This document shows, piece after piece, positions 1 through 7,839 of a stretch of 64,000 nt of DNA. This DNA is from Polynucleobacter rarus (GTDB lineage Bacteria; Pseudomonadota; Gammaproteobacteria; Burkholderiales; Burkholderiaceae): positions 1,971,955 to 2,035,954 of the forward strand of contig NZ_NTGB01000001.1 in assembly GCF_003072505.1 (NCBI RefSeq). Reading direction: 5' to 3'. Both the position numbers and the translations under genes were made by a program. The notes under the pieces were generated by a model. The model was not told the origin of the DNA. It ran no database searches and was given only the letters and a program-made list of their open reading frames with translations. Each line of letters opens with the position of its first letter. Within the stretch, counting starts at the first letter, position 1.

Positions 1-2
1 AA

Positions 3-893
3 GACCAAATTCGTGGTAGCTTCACGAAAGATGGAGAGTTACATATTTTCGGCGTGACAGGTGCATCAGGGCAGGGACACGAAACCTCCTTTACCCAAAT
101 TGCTGCCGATACTCTGGGCTATCCTGTTGAAAAAATACAATACACCGCCGGTCAAGCAGATCAGAAGGTCATCGGCAATAGTACTGGTGGTTCCAGAACG
201 CTCTATGGTGCAGGTAGTGCTGTAAAAAATATGTGCCAACAAGTGATTGAAAAATACCAAGCTACTGCAGCTGATCATCTTGGAGTAAGTCCTGATTCAT
301 TAAGCTTTGAGGACGGAAAGTGGGTAAGCTCCGCCAAGAATCTATCCGTGACATTTGTTGAAATAATACAAAGTGTCCTTAGAAACCCTGACGTTCAACT
401 TGACGACCTCAGTGTGGTTGGTGAGGCACAATCTGGCTCGACCTACCCGAATGGCTGTCATGTTGCAGAAGTAGAAGTTGATCCGAATACTGGTATTACA
501 GAAATATGTTCCTACACAGCGGTTGATGATACTGGGGTGATTATTTCACCAAAGTTAGTTGAAGGCCAAATTCATGGTGGTGTTGTGCAAGGGATCGGAC
601 AAGCCTTTTATGAAAGAACCGTTTATGATGAGTCAGGACAGTTACTCACCGGGTCTTTAATGGATTATGCTTTACCTAAAGCAGGTTGCATTACCAAGTT
701 TACTTGTGATCACATTGAAGTAGCTACCAAGTCCAACCTTCTAGGCGCCAAAGGGGTAGGCGAATCTGGCTGCTCTGGATCACTCCCCTCCTTGTCTAAT
801 GCAATGGTGGATGCTCTCAAGATTCGGGGAATTACAAATTTAGACATGCCCTTCACACCGTCAAGGGTTTGGGGCTTGCTGAACGCCCAGTAG
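3..893 (+). CDS. Molybdenum hydroxylase large subunit (xanthine dehydrogenase/CoxL family), 5'-truncated
   Basis: Only the C-terminal ~296 residues are inside the window. The frame is open from base 3, and the GTG at 54 is internal because family-like sequence continues upstream of it. The protein binds the molybdopterin cofactor of xanthine dehydrogenase/aldehyde oxidase-type hydroxylases. Visible signatures are the V-T-G-x-S-G-Q-G-H-E-T segment at the start of the visible part and, near the C-terminus, G-A-K-G-V-G-E-S-G, which carries the glutamate used as general base in this family. The substrate cannot be told from this fragment. It is distinct from the complete xdhB at 43480-45777. A perfect 14-bp hairpin follows the stop codon, and the next gene converges on it. 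Confidence 0.88.
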   Translation, partial: DQIRGSFTKDGELHIFGVTGASGQGHETSFTQIAADTLGYPVEKIQYTAGQADQKVIGNSTGGSRTLYGAGSAVKNMCQQVIEKYQATAADHLGVSPDSLSFEDGKWVSSAKNLSVTFVEIIQSVLRNPDVQLDDLSVVGEAQSGSTYPNGCHVAEVEVDPNTGITEICSYTAVDDTGVIISPKLVEGQIHGGVVQGIGQAFYERTVYDESGQLLTGSLMDYALPKAGCITKFTCDHIEVATKSNLLGAKGVGESGCSGSLPSLSNAMVDALKIRGITNLDMPFTPSRVWGLLNAQ

Positions 894-900
894 TCTTCGT

Positions 901-940
901 TACCGTTACAAAATGAGCTTCATACTATTTTGTAACGGTA
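901..940. terminator. Perfect 14-bp inverted repeat between convergent genes
   Basis: TACCGTTACAAAAT (901-914) pairs perfectly with ATTTTGTAACGGTA (927-940) around a 12-nt loop, 8 bases after the stop of the hydroxylase gene and 14 bases before the stop of the convergent Bug gene. There is no clear T-run on either side, so it may stop transcription poorly or act as an mRNA 3'-end stabiliser. The position between two converging genes is the main argument for a terminator role. Confidence 0.55.
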
Positions 941-953
941 TTCTCCATACGAG

Positions 954-1901
954 TCATTTCAACTGATTTAGAAAAGCCTTCCGAGTCACAATTTCGTTTT
1001 TAACAAACTCTTGCATTTGATCTACCGATAGGTTCATCGAAGATTGAGCATTTTCTGCCATAAATCTCTTCCACTCAGAAGATTTTTCTACATTAGTAAT
1101 AGCGGTAGTTAATTTGGTCAACACTTCATTAGAAGTCCCTCTTTTCACCATAATCCCCCGCCAAAGGGACTCGACAATATTGAAACCCTTTTCTTTAAAA
1201 GTAGGAACCTTGGGGAAATACAAATCTCTTTTAGCCGTACTCATTGCCAATAATCGAATATCACCATTTTGTATTTGGGCAATGGCAGAACTAGGTGTAA
1301 TGATCGCTGCGGAGACTTGCCCACCAAGCAGGGACAAAACAACCTGTCCAGCACTTGTGTAAGGTACCCAAGCACCTTTGAAATTAGCTTGTTGTTGAAA
1401 CTTTGAATAAACCAATTGATTAAATCCTGAATTACCATACCCAGCAATATTTACTTTTTCGGGCTCATTTTTAACAAACTGTAAAAAATCTTCTAAGTTT
1501 TTAATCGGGCTGGACTTAACCACGGCTAATGCAGAAGGCTCGGATTGCAAGCCACTGATAAAAATAAAATCATTTTCTGTAAAGGAAGCATTGCCTTCAG
1601 CGAGCATAAATGAAGTTGAACCGGTAGCAGTAACGATTGTATAACCGTCAGCCGGTTGGTTCAAAGCATAATTCATAGCCATAATCCCCGTACCACCAGG
1701 TTTATTTTCAATAATTACGGGTTGCTTTAGTTCATCACTCAGCATTTTTCCCATCGTACGCGCCATCGTATCTAACGGTCCTCCGGCAGCTGTAGAGGAA
1801 ATAAAATGGATTGGTTTATCTGGAAATGTAGCGTTTGCATGGCTCATCAAACCAAGTAAAGCGGCAAAGGCAAAAAAATTAAAGAGGTACTTGAGGTTCA
1901 T
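954..1901 (-). CDS. Bug-family tripartite tricarboxylate transporter receptor (TctC-like)
   Basis: A periplasmic solute receptor of 315 residues. A Sec signal peptide ends near residue 24 (A-N-A), followed by the family start F-P-D-K-P-I-H-F-I and the A-A-G-G-P-x-D motif that lines the carboxylate-binding site. Length is close to the usual ~320. Bug receptors bind small organic acids or amides and are greatly expanded in Burkholderiales; many are orphans with no TctA/TctB membrane genes nearby, as here. The ligand cannot be predicted. It faces the molybdenum hydroxylase gene and shares the hairpin at 901-940 with it. Confidence 0.9.
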   Translation of the reverse strand: MNLKYLFNFFAFAALLGLMSHANATFPDKPIHFISSTAAGGPLDTMARTMGKMLSDELKQPVIIENKPGGTGIMAMNYALNQPADGYTIVTATGSTSFMLAEGNASFTENDFIFISGLQSEPSALAVVKSSPIKNLEDFLQFVKNEPEKVNIAGYGNSGFNQLVYSKFQQQANFKGAWVPYTSAGQVVLSLLGGQVSAAIITPSSAIAQIQNGDIRLLAMSTAKRDLYFPKVPTFKEKGFNIVESLWRGIMVKRGTSNEVLTKLTTAITNVEKSSEWKRFMAENAQSSMNLSVDQMQEFVKNEIVTRKAFLNQLK

Positions 1902-2102
1902 TTGCTAATTTCTTTTATGGAAGAAGTTTCTCAATATCCAACCTTGAATAAATTACTTTTTTCTGATTAGGTGACAGTTTTGCTTAGTATACATAGATAG
2001 TCGATTTTGACCCAAACAGTTTTGTTATGAAATCAATGTGGCTAACTTAGCCAAAACATCATCCATACATCAACCGAAACACTCTCTAACTTTTTTTACT
2101 TT

Positions 2103-2315
2103 TCATGCGACCAAATTTAATACCCTTGGTTGAACACTGCGTGCCACGCCTACTATTTTTACTCCCACTAGGAGGAATGTAAATCCAGCTACCCAGGCTA
2201 AATTTCCGCCCGTTGTAATAGGCAACACTATTGGTGTCTTCGATGACATCCACTCAACGTAAATATTCGAGATGGTGAGTGTATGATTACTGACCAGAAA
2301 ACATATTGATAAGGT
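2103..2315 (-). pseudogene. Possible C-terminal remnant of an MFS transporter
   Basis: The 623-base stretch 1902-2524 has no intact gene. On the minus strand a 70-codon open frame (2315 down to the TGA at 2103) reads like the last transmembrane helices of an MFS permease of the anion:cation symporter type: T-P-I-V-L-P, then T-G-G-N-L-A-W-V-A-G-F-T-F-L-L-V-G-V and a basic tail. It has no start codon or ribosome site, and an in-frame TAG at 2316-2318 closes it on the N-terminal side. I infer a decayed gene. The resemblance is by eye only. The rest of the gap shows nothing I can name before the tnpB element. Confidence 0.33.
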
Positions 2316-2452
2316 CTATGATTTTTGTAAATTCAATGCTAATTATGTGGAAATAGTATTAGTATTAATAAATTCCCAAACTGATATTTTAATTTTATTT
2401 AACTTTATATATAGCTACATTCTTTGGTTTCTTTACCAAAAGCAGCGTAAAG

Positions 2453-2473
2453 CCCCTTGATTTATCTATGGGG
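2453..2473 (+). repeat. Left-end hairpin of the tnpB element
   Basis: A 21-nt unit begins CCCCTTG and ends CTATGGGG. CCCC pairs with GGGG, an inner GA pairs with TC, and the loop is TTTA. It sits inside a longer stem, GCAGC at 2442-2446 pairing with GCTGC at 2480-2484. It matches the unit at 3624-3644 at 19 of 21 positions, in the same orientation. Confidence 0.7.
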
Positions 2474-2524
2474 ATATAAGCTGCAACACTTGAAAAATCA
2501 TTGGCAACTGTATAAAATAACAGC

Positions 2525-3649
2525 ATGAAGAAGACGCAACAAACTAATATTCGAGTACTGCGTGAACGGGTAAAAGACAAACATTGCACGCTCCTTAATA
2601 ACCTGTCGAAAGAGGTAAACCTTGTTTGGAATTATTGCAATGAACTATCTTCTAAGCACACTGATCGCACTGGGCAATTTATGTCCAGCTACACAATGGA
2701 CAAGTACACCGCTGGTGCTACTAAAGAGGGGTTAAATATTCCCGCATCAACGGTTCAAGCGATTAGCTCTGAGTATTGTGCTCGACGCAAGCAATTTAAG
2801 AAACGACGACTAGCCTGGCGTAAGAGTGGCGGTAGCAAGCGCTCTCTCGGTTGGATACCATTTAAGAAGGACTCAATTCATTATCGCAACGGTCAAATCT
2901 TTTTTCAAAAGAAACCCATTAGCATTTTTAAGTCTTATGATCTTCAAGACAAAGTCATGAAGTCTGGATCTTTTAGTCAAGATGCTCGTGGACGTTGGTA
3001 TGTTAATTTAACTGTTGAGGTACAAATTTGCACAAACAATAGCAGCCCTCGTGCCGTTGGCATTGACTTAGGTTTAAAGACCACCGCCGTCACTAGCGAT
3101 GGGATTCAAATGGTTTCGCAGCGTTATCGAGAGTTGGAAAAGAAATTAGCCGTGGCTCAAAGAGCCAACAAAAATAAGCTCGCCAAAACGATTAGCGCCA
3201 AGATCAAAAATCGTCGCAGCAATGATCAACACCAGTTCTCACGGCTTTTAGCCAATAAGTATGGTGCGATTTTTGTAGGAAATATCTCAAGTAGCAAACT
3301 CATTAAAACCAAGATGGCTAAGTCTGTGTATGATGCTGGCTGGAGTCAATTTAAGACAATGTTGGAATACAAGTGCCATGAGGCAGGTGTTGTCTTTTTA
3401 GAGGTTAATGAGAGCAATACCACCCAAACCTGTTCTTCGTGTGGTGAAAAACCACCGTCGAGGCCGAAAGGTATCGCAGGACTTGGAATAAGACAATGGA
3501 CTTGCGACTGTTGTGGAGTGATCCACGATAGAGACATCAATGCCAGCAAGAACATTCTCCGTATCGGACTAGATACGCTAGTAGTAGGAGCCTCTAAGCT
3601 AAAACAAGAAGGTTTTAAAGAACCCCCTTGCTTTAGCTATGGGGAGTAG
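2525..3649 (+). CDS. tnpB: TnpB, RNA-guided endonuclease of the IS605 superfamily (RuvC-II glutamate not in the usual place)
   Basis: A 374-residue TnpB of roughly normal length. RuvC-I is G-I-D-L-G-L-K with Asp181; RuvC-III is H-D-R-D-I-N-A-S with Asp337; a zinc ribbon uses C303-x2-C306 and C327-x2-C330. Where RuvC-II usually reads I-x-x-E-D-L, this protein has I-F-V-G-N-I (Gly252), so the standard catalytic Glu is missing. Nearby glutamates (Glu281, Glu293, Glu296) could replace it. TnpB is a guide-RNA-directed DNA nuclease whose RNA comes from the 3' end of the gene and the right end of the element. The last codons overlap the right-end hairpin, as expected for that arrangement. The ATG at 2525 has no strong ribosome site. 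Confidence 0.9.
   Translation: MKKTQQTNIRVLRERVKDKHCTLLNNLSKEVNLVWNYCNELSSKHTDRTGQFMSSYTMDKYTAGATKEGLNIPASTVQAISSEYCARRKQFKKRRLAWRKSGGSKRSLGWIPFKKDSIHYRNGQIFFQKKPISIFKSYDLQDKVMKSGSFSQDARGRWYVNLTVEVQICTNNSSPRAVGIDLGLKTTAVTSDGIQMVSQRYRELEKKLAVAQRANKNKLAKTISAKIKNRRSNDQHQFSRLLANKYGAIFVGNISSSKLIKTKMAKSVYDAGWSQFKTMLEYKCHEAGVVFLEVNESNTTQTCSSCGEKPPSRPKGIAGLGIRQWTCDCCGVIHDRDINASKNILRIGLDTLVVGASKLKQEGFKEPPCFSYGE
3624..3644 (+). repeat. Right-end hairpin of the tnpB element (likely end of the omegaRNA scaffold)
   Basis: CCCCTTG...CTATGGGG overlaps the last tnpB codons. It differs from the left copy at only two positions, 8 and 13, which pair with each other (A-T on the left, C-G here). In TnpB systems the RNA scaffold ends at the right end and the guide is read from flanking DNA, so the bases after 3644 are the candidate natural guide. 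That assignment is inference from the family. Confidence 0.65.
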
Positions 3650-3736
3650 TCAGAGATTTGTTTCCATCGATACGTTGATAAATCTATTTTAGATTTAATA
3701 ACTTACTAACACCAATAGATAAAGAGGCCCCCCCCA

Positions 3737-5011
3737 ATGAAAAGATCTTATAAAGGTTTCATTTTTCTAAATACATTGTTAGCACTTCAATCAGTTCATC
3801 ATCTGACGTATGCGCAAACTCCCTTACCCGCAGTAGATCCCATCAAGGCAGGTTTTAGTCAAGAGGGGCTAAAAAGGATTGATGGTTTTTTTGCAAGTGA
3901 AATCAATGAAAAAAGATTACCCGGTGCAGTTCTAGCGGTAGCTAAAAATGGCAAGCTTGCAATTTATAAGTCTTATGGTTACCAAGATCCTATTACTAAA
4001 CAGCCTATGCCCAAAAATGCTATTTTTAATTTAGCATCGATGACAAAAGTGATGGCTACGGTAGGCGCACTCACCATGTATGAAGAAGGTAAATTCACTC
4101 TGAATGATCCCGTTACAAACTGGTTTGAGCAGTTTAAGGATATCAAAGTGGGTCAAGTAAATCCCGATGGCTCCATCACCACCCAAGCTGTAAAGAAAAT
4201 GATTACGGTTCAAGATTTGATGCGTCACACCAACGGTCTTACTTATGGCGCTCGGGCAAATACTCCAATCCATAAATTATCCATGCCTAGTTCAGCAACC
4301 GCCGCTTTAACTTATGATGGTAATCAATTTATTTCCCAACTAGCAAATACGCCCTTATTGTATGAACCCGGAACAGCTTGGGACTATAGTTTTGGAATTG
4401 ATGTCCTTGGTCTAATTGAAGAGAAAATTGATGGACAACCTTTAGATAAAGTATTGCAAAACCGTGTTTGGCAAAAACTAAAAATGGTTGATACTGGCTT
4501 TAGTATCAAAGATCGTAGTCGTTTAGCTCAACCTTTTGCGAACGACCCACTAACCGGCAAACCTCAGAAAATTGAAGTCGTAGATAAACCAGTTAAATTT
4601 GACTGTGCTGGATCTTGTGCGTTTAGTACTGCTGCAGACTATTTACGGTTTGGACAAATGTTGTTAAACCAAGGTGAATTAAATGGCACCAGAGTGTTAA
4701 GTCCAAATACTGTCAAACTGATGACCTCAGATCATTTGGGGGAGAATATCAAAAATCAATTGGCTGGCACTGAACCAGGTCGCGCAGGGTATGGCTTTGG
4801 ATTAGGCGTTGCTGTGAGAAAAGTTAGGGGAGTCGCTGCCACTAATGGCAATATTGGTGACTTCACTTGGAATGGTGCAAATGGCACTCTCTTTTGGGTG
4901 GATCCAGTAGAAAACTTAGTGGTTGTAATGATGGCGGCAGCTCCAGGTGAACTTCGTAAAATTTATCGTGAAAAAGTCAGTGCGGTAATTTACGGCGCCT
5001 TAGAAAAGTAA
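3737..5011 (+). CDS. Exported serine hydrolase, class C beta-lactamase/esterase family
   Basis: A 424-residue periplasmic hydrolase. A signal peptide of ~26 residues (ending T-Y-A-Q) precedes a beta-lactamase fold with the S-M-T-K motif (Ser101 nucleophile, Lys104) and a Y-S-F segment near Tyr217 in the position of the Y-x-N motif. Family members include esterases, D-aminopeptidases and AmpC-like lactamases; the substrate is not predictable, and physical resistance activity should not be assumed. The ribosome site AGAGG (3723-3727) is followed directly by a run of eight C before the ATG, so a length change in the run would alter the site-to-start spacing. The small Cys-motif gene follows after 4 bases, suggesting co-transcription. 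Confidence 0.88.
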   Translation: MKRSYKGFIFLNTLLALQSVHHLTYAQTPLPAVDPIKAGFSQEGLKRIDGFFASEINEKRLPGAVLAVAKNGKLAIYKSYGYQDPITKQPMPKNAIFNLASMTKVMATVGALTMYEEGKFTLNDPVTNWFEQFKDIKVGQVNPDGSITTQAVKKMITVQDLMRHTNGLTYGARANTPIHKLSMPSSATAALTYDGNQFISQLANTPLLYEPGTAWDYSFGIDVLGLIEEKIDGQPLDKVLQNRVWQKLKMVDTGFSIKDRSRLAQPFANDPLTGKPQKIEVVDKPVKFDCAGSCAFSTAADYLRFGQMLLNQGELNGTRVLSPNTVKLMTSDHLGENIKNQLAGTEPGRAGYGFGLGVAVRKVRGVAATNGNIGDFTWNGANGTLFWVDPVENLVVVMMAAAPGELRKIYREKVSAVIYGALEK

Positions 5012-5015
5012 GTTG

Positions 5016-5408
5016 ATGGAACTCAACCTTAGCGCCACAGAACTTTATCAACTCAGCTGTGAGTCTAGTGAAATAAAATGTGAGTTTTGTGATACTTTTC
5101 AATGTGAAAGTTGGGAAACTTTACCAAGTAGTTTTGTACTTAGTGAATATCCTGTCGTAGGCAATTGTAGGTTTGAAGGCTCTTCAGATATTTGGGAGGA
5201 GTATCACCCAGATAAAACCACAATGTGGTCTAATCACGCCCCAATCGCTCTTCGCTACTATCCCTACAATCGCTCGGATGTTGTCCAATGCTCTCATTGC
5301 AAGCGAGTCTATTTAAGGTACACGGAGTTCGGTGGATATTATGTAGATCAACGTATTCGATTAGTAAATCCAAGTTTGATCGTATTAGAAGAGGATGCCT
5401 CAAGCTAA
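5016..5408 (+). CDS. Small hypothetical protein with two CxxC pairs
   Basis: About 130 residues, not recognised. Two Cys pairs, C-E-F-C near residue 22 and C-S-H-C near residue 91, could form a zinc or iron site. There is no signal peptide or membrane segment, so it is probably cytoplasmic. The start is ATG 5016, or TTG 5013 one codon earlier. It lies 4 bases after the serine hydrolase and 44 bases before the FKBP gene, all on the same strand, so it probably shares their transcript. No function is claimed. Confidence 0.7.
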   Translation: MELNLSATELYQLSCESSEIKCEFCDTFQCESWETLPSSFVLSEYPVVGNCRFEGSSDIWEEYHPDKTTMWSNHAPIALRYYPYNRSDVVQCSHCKRVYLRYTEFGGYYVDQRIRLVNPSLIVLEEDASS

Positions 5409-5452
5409 TCCTTGAACTTTTGTGATTTAATAGATGTTTTTCAGGAAAATAT

Positions 5453-5800
5453 ATGTCAAATTTAGAAATCATTGAGCAAGTTGTTGGAGAAGGTACTGAA
5501 GCGGTTGCTGGTACTCAAGTATGGGTTCATTACACTGGATGGTTGTTTAATGAGTCTGCTGAAAATCAGAAAGGTTCTAAATTTGATAGTTCAGTAGATC
5601 GTAAGGAACTCTTTAGTTTTGCCTTGGGTGCCGGTCAAGTGATCCGTGGATGGGATCAAGGCGTTGCTGGGATGAAAATTGGTGGCAAAAGAACTTTAAT
5701 TATTCCGGCTGAACTCGGCTATGGTGCACGTGGAGCCGGTGGTGTGATTCCGCCGAATGCGACCTTAGTCTTTGATGTTGAATTACACGATGTTAGATAA
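5453..5800 (+). CDS. FKBP-type peptidyl-prolyl cis-trans isomerase
   Basis: A single FKBP domain of 115 residues with no signal peptide, so a cytoplasmic folding helper that isomerises X-Pro bonds. Typical features are V-H-Y-T-G-W-L, F-D-S-S, F-A-L-G-A-G-Q-V-I-R-G-W-D-Q-G, the I-P-A-E-L-G-Y-G loop, and the closing segment G-V-I-P-P-N-A-T-L-V-F-D-V-E-L. Length matches the minimal FKBP12-like form. The ribosome site is weak (AGGAAAAT). A strong bidirectional terminator follows. Confidence 0.95.
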   Translation: MSNLEIIEQVVGEGTEAVAGTQVWVHYTGWLFNESAENQKGSKFDSSVDRKELFSFALGAGQVIRGWDQGVAGMKIGGKRTLIIPAELGYGARGAGGVIPPNATLVFDVELHDVR

Positions 5801-5833
5801 GTAGTAAAACTAATCTAACAAGTAGATTGAAAT

Positions 5834-5868
5834 AAAAAAACCCAAGAATTTATTTCTTGGGTTTTTTT
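5834..5868. terminator. Bidirectional rho-independent terminator
   Basis: A7 + CCCAAGAA (5834-5848) pairs with TTCTTGGG + T7 (5853-5868). A/T runs on both sides let it serve the FKBP gene on the plus strand and the converging metallo-hydrolase on the minus strand. Confidence 0.92.
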
Positions 5869-5904
5869 ACACTTCATAAATAACAATCAAAGTGATTGCC
5901 TAAT

Positions 5905-6741
5905 TTAGTTTTTTGGAATCGCCATGATTTGACCTTCAGTCATTTGTAGTACCTTGACTGAGCTACCCTTCATTGCTTCTGCGAATTGTGCAAAAGTGCC
6001 AGTTGCCATTGGGTTTGAGTTGTAATGCATCGGCAAAACCATTTTCGGTTTAATCCAATTTTTAATTGCATAGGCAGCATCTTCAGGGCCAGTTGTGAAG
6101 TTCCCCCCAATCGGAATCAGCACTAAATCAGGTTTATAGTATTCTCCGATAAACTTCATATCGCCAAACAAGCCAGTATCACCCATATGCCAAATTTTGA
6201 AGCCGTTCTCGAGTTCAATGATGTAACCAACTGGTTCACCAGCAGGATGTGACTCATTCTTACCCGTTACTGGATTCTTCCAAACAATTAAAGATGAATG
6301 TTCAGCTTTTACAGGAGTTACCTTAATTCCAGGCAATGGGCTTTGAGTTCCACTTTTATTAAAACGATGTGTTAACTCGGCTGGAATTTCACCTAGAGTC
6401 ACTAGAGGTGTAATTAAGTCAGCTGGAGCATACAACTTTGCATTATTTAATTTTGCAATTGCAACTGAATCACCTAAGTGGTCAACGTGACCATGTGTTA
6501 ATAAAACTAAATCAATCTTACCTAGAGCAGACAAATCTTTCTTAAATTCTGCAGGAGCCTTTGGCCCCCCTAAAATCCATGGATCGATAATGATATTTTG
6601 ATTTGATAAAGTTTTAATACGATAGCCAGCTTGGCCTAACCAAAGTAATTCAGGTTGATTTTCAGCCAAACTAGGTAATGCTTGTAACCCCAAGAAACCA
6701 ATCATTGTCAAAACGAGTTTTTTTAATCCAATTTTTTGCAT
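5905..6741 (-). CDS. Exported metallo-beta-lactamase-fold hydrolase (UPF0173-like)
   Basis: 278 residues with a signal peptide (~26 residues, ending S-L-A) and a metal-binding H-G-H-V-D-H at residues 83-88 (HxHxDH). Further ligands are H-S in K-A-E-H-S-S, the Asp in W-H-M-G-D-T-G, and a late His in P-M-H-Y-N. The pattern matches the UlaG/UPF0173 metal-dependent hydrolase group, whose substrates are mostly unknown. The signal peptide places it in the periplasm, unlike most UPF0173 proteins. It is transcribed leftward and follows a Bug receptor gene by 52 bases, so the two may share a transcript. Confidence 0.87.
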   Translation of the reverse strand: MQKIGLKKLVLTMIGFLGLQALPSLAENQPELLWLGQAGYRIKTLSNQNIIIDPWILGGPKAPAEFKKDLSALGKIDLVLLTHGHVDHLGDSVAIAKLNNAKLYAPADLITPLVTLGEIPAELTHRFNKSGTQSPLPGIKVTPVKAEHSSLIVWKNPVTGKNESHPAGEPVGYIIELENGFKIWHMGDTGLFGDMKFIGEYYKPDLVLIPIGGNFTTGPEDAAYAIKNWIKPKMVLPMHYNSNPMATGTFAQFAEAMKGSSVKVLQMTEGQIMAIPKN

Positions 6742-6793
6742 TTTCTTTCCCTTTAAAAATAGTGAAGGTTTACTACGCGAACTATTATGTCAT

Positions 6794-7786
6794 TTAATTC
6801 AACTTCAAATTTGAAGATCCGACTAAATCACCCCATTTTTTTCGATCACTTGAAATAGCCTCTTCGAACATTTTTCCAGAACCACTCCAAATGACCATTC
6901 CTGCTTGCAAAATCTTTTCTTGTATTTCTTTATTGGCTAAAATCTCATCAATTGTTTTAGCAAGTTTAGCTGTAACCGCTGGGGGCATACCTGCAGGGCC
7001 TACCATCCCGGATAAAGAACTAGCATCATAGCCTTTTAATCCAAGTTCATTTAAGGTTGGGTACATACTGCGATTGGGCACGCGAGTGAGACTGGTTGTT
7101 GCGTAGGCATTTAACTTACCTTGTTCAACGAAACCAAAGATAGATGGTCCGGAACCTAAGGTGAAATCAACTTCCCCCGCTAATACTGCAACTGCTGCTG
7201 GACCAGCACCCTTGTATGGTACGTGGGTCATTTGTGTACCTGTCATTTTGCTGAGTAAGGCCCCAGCTAAATGGGTGCCATTCCCAACCCCTGGAGAACT
7301 ATAAGAAATTTTCCCAGGATCTGCTTTTGCCTTAGCTATTAAATCATCAAGCGATTTAATCCCTGATTGTGGATTAACTACCAAATAGAAAGGGAATTTA
7401 ACAATCGGGGCGATATAAGTAAAATCTTTAACTGGATCATAGGGTAGATTCATTAATGCAGCATTCACATCTAAAGCACCTGTTGAGACCATTGATAAAG
7501 TGTAACCATCTGGTTTGGATTGCTTTAAAAAACTCATTGCAATGGTACCATTTGCACCTGCTTTATTGTCTACGAAGACTGCGACTTTTAACCGCTCTTC
7601 TAAGGCATGGGCAATGATCCGACCAATGCCGTCTACTCCACCACCAGGCGCAAAAGGAATGACTAAGCGAATTGGGCCATTTGGCCAATCCGTGTTTTGC
7701 GCACTAACAGAACCAAGAGTAATCAACCCCAAGCCAAGCATCAGCACAGAACGTAAAAAGTGCTTTTTCAAAAGACTTAATTTCAT
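6794..7786 (-). CDS. Bug-family tripartite tricarboxylate transporter receptor (TctC-like)
   Basis: 330-residue periplasmic receptor. The signal peptide ends near residue 29 (S-V-S-A-Q) and is followed by W-P-N-G-P-I-R-L-V-I-P-F-A-P-G-G-G-V-D, the standard Bug opening with the ligand-loop glycines. It is the second Bug gene in the window and is not a close copy of the one at 954-1901. No TctA/TctB genes adjoin it. It lies 53 bases downstream of a cupin gene on the same strand and upstream of the exported metallo-hydrolase, suggesting a small catabolic unit for an unknown organic acid. Confidence 0.93.
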   Translation of the reverse strand: MKLSLLKKHFLRSVLMLGLGLITLGSVSAQNTDWPNGPIRLVIPFAPGGGVDGIGRIIAHALEERLKVAVFVDNKAGANGTIAMSFLKQSKPDGYTLSMVSTGALDVNAALMNLPYDPVKDFTYIAPIVKFPFYLVVNPQSGIKSLDDLIAKAKADPGKISYSSPGVGNGTHLAGALLSKMTGTQMTHVPYKGAGPAAVAVLAGEVDFTLGSGPSIFGFVEQGKLNAYATTSLTRVPNRSMYPTLNELGLKGYDASSLSGMVGPAGMPPAVTAKLAKTIDEILANKEIQEKILQAGMVIWSGSGKMFEEAISSDRKKWGDLVGSSNLKLN

Positions 7787-7839
7787 TATTAGTATTCCTA
7801 TTATTTTTTACTTACCAATCATTTTTAAATGTATTGGGG

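Larger units (their letters stand above)
2442..3644 (+). mobile_element. IS200/IS605-superfamily element with tnpB only (IS1341-like)
   Basis: A single tnpB gene is bracketed by two nearly identical hairpin sequences, one just upstream of the gene and one overlapping its last codons. No tnpA (Y1 HUH transposase) is present, so the element would need one in trans. The limits given are the outer edges of the hairpins; true element ends may lie a few tens of bases further out, since IS605-type elements have subterminal palindromes and make no target duplication. Confidence 0.7.

Noticed and set aside
2395..2589. Minus-strand 64-codon frame over the start of tnpB
   Set aside because: It overlaps the left-end hairpin and tnpB and has no coding character; a shadow frame.
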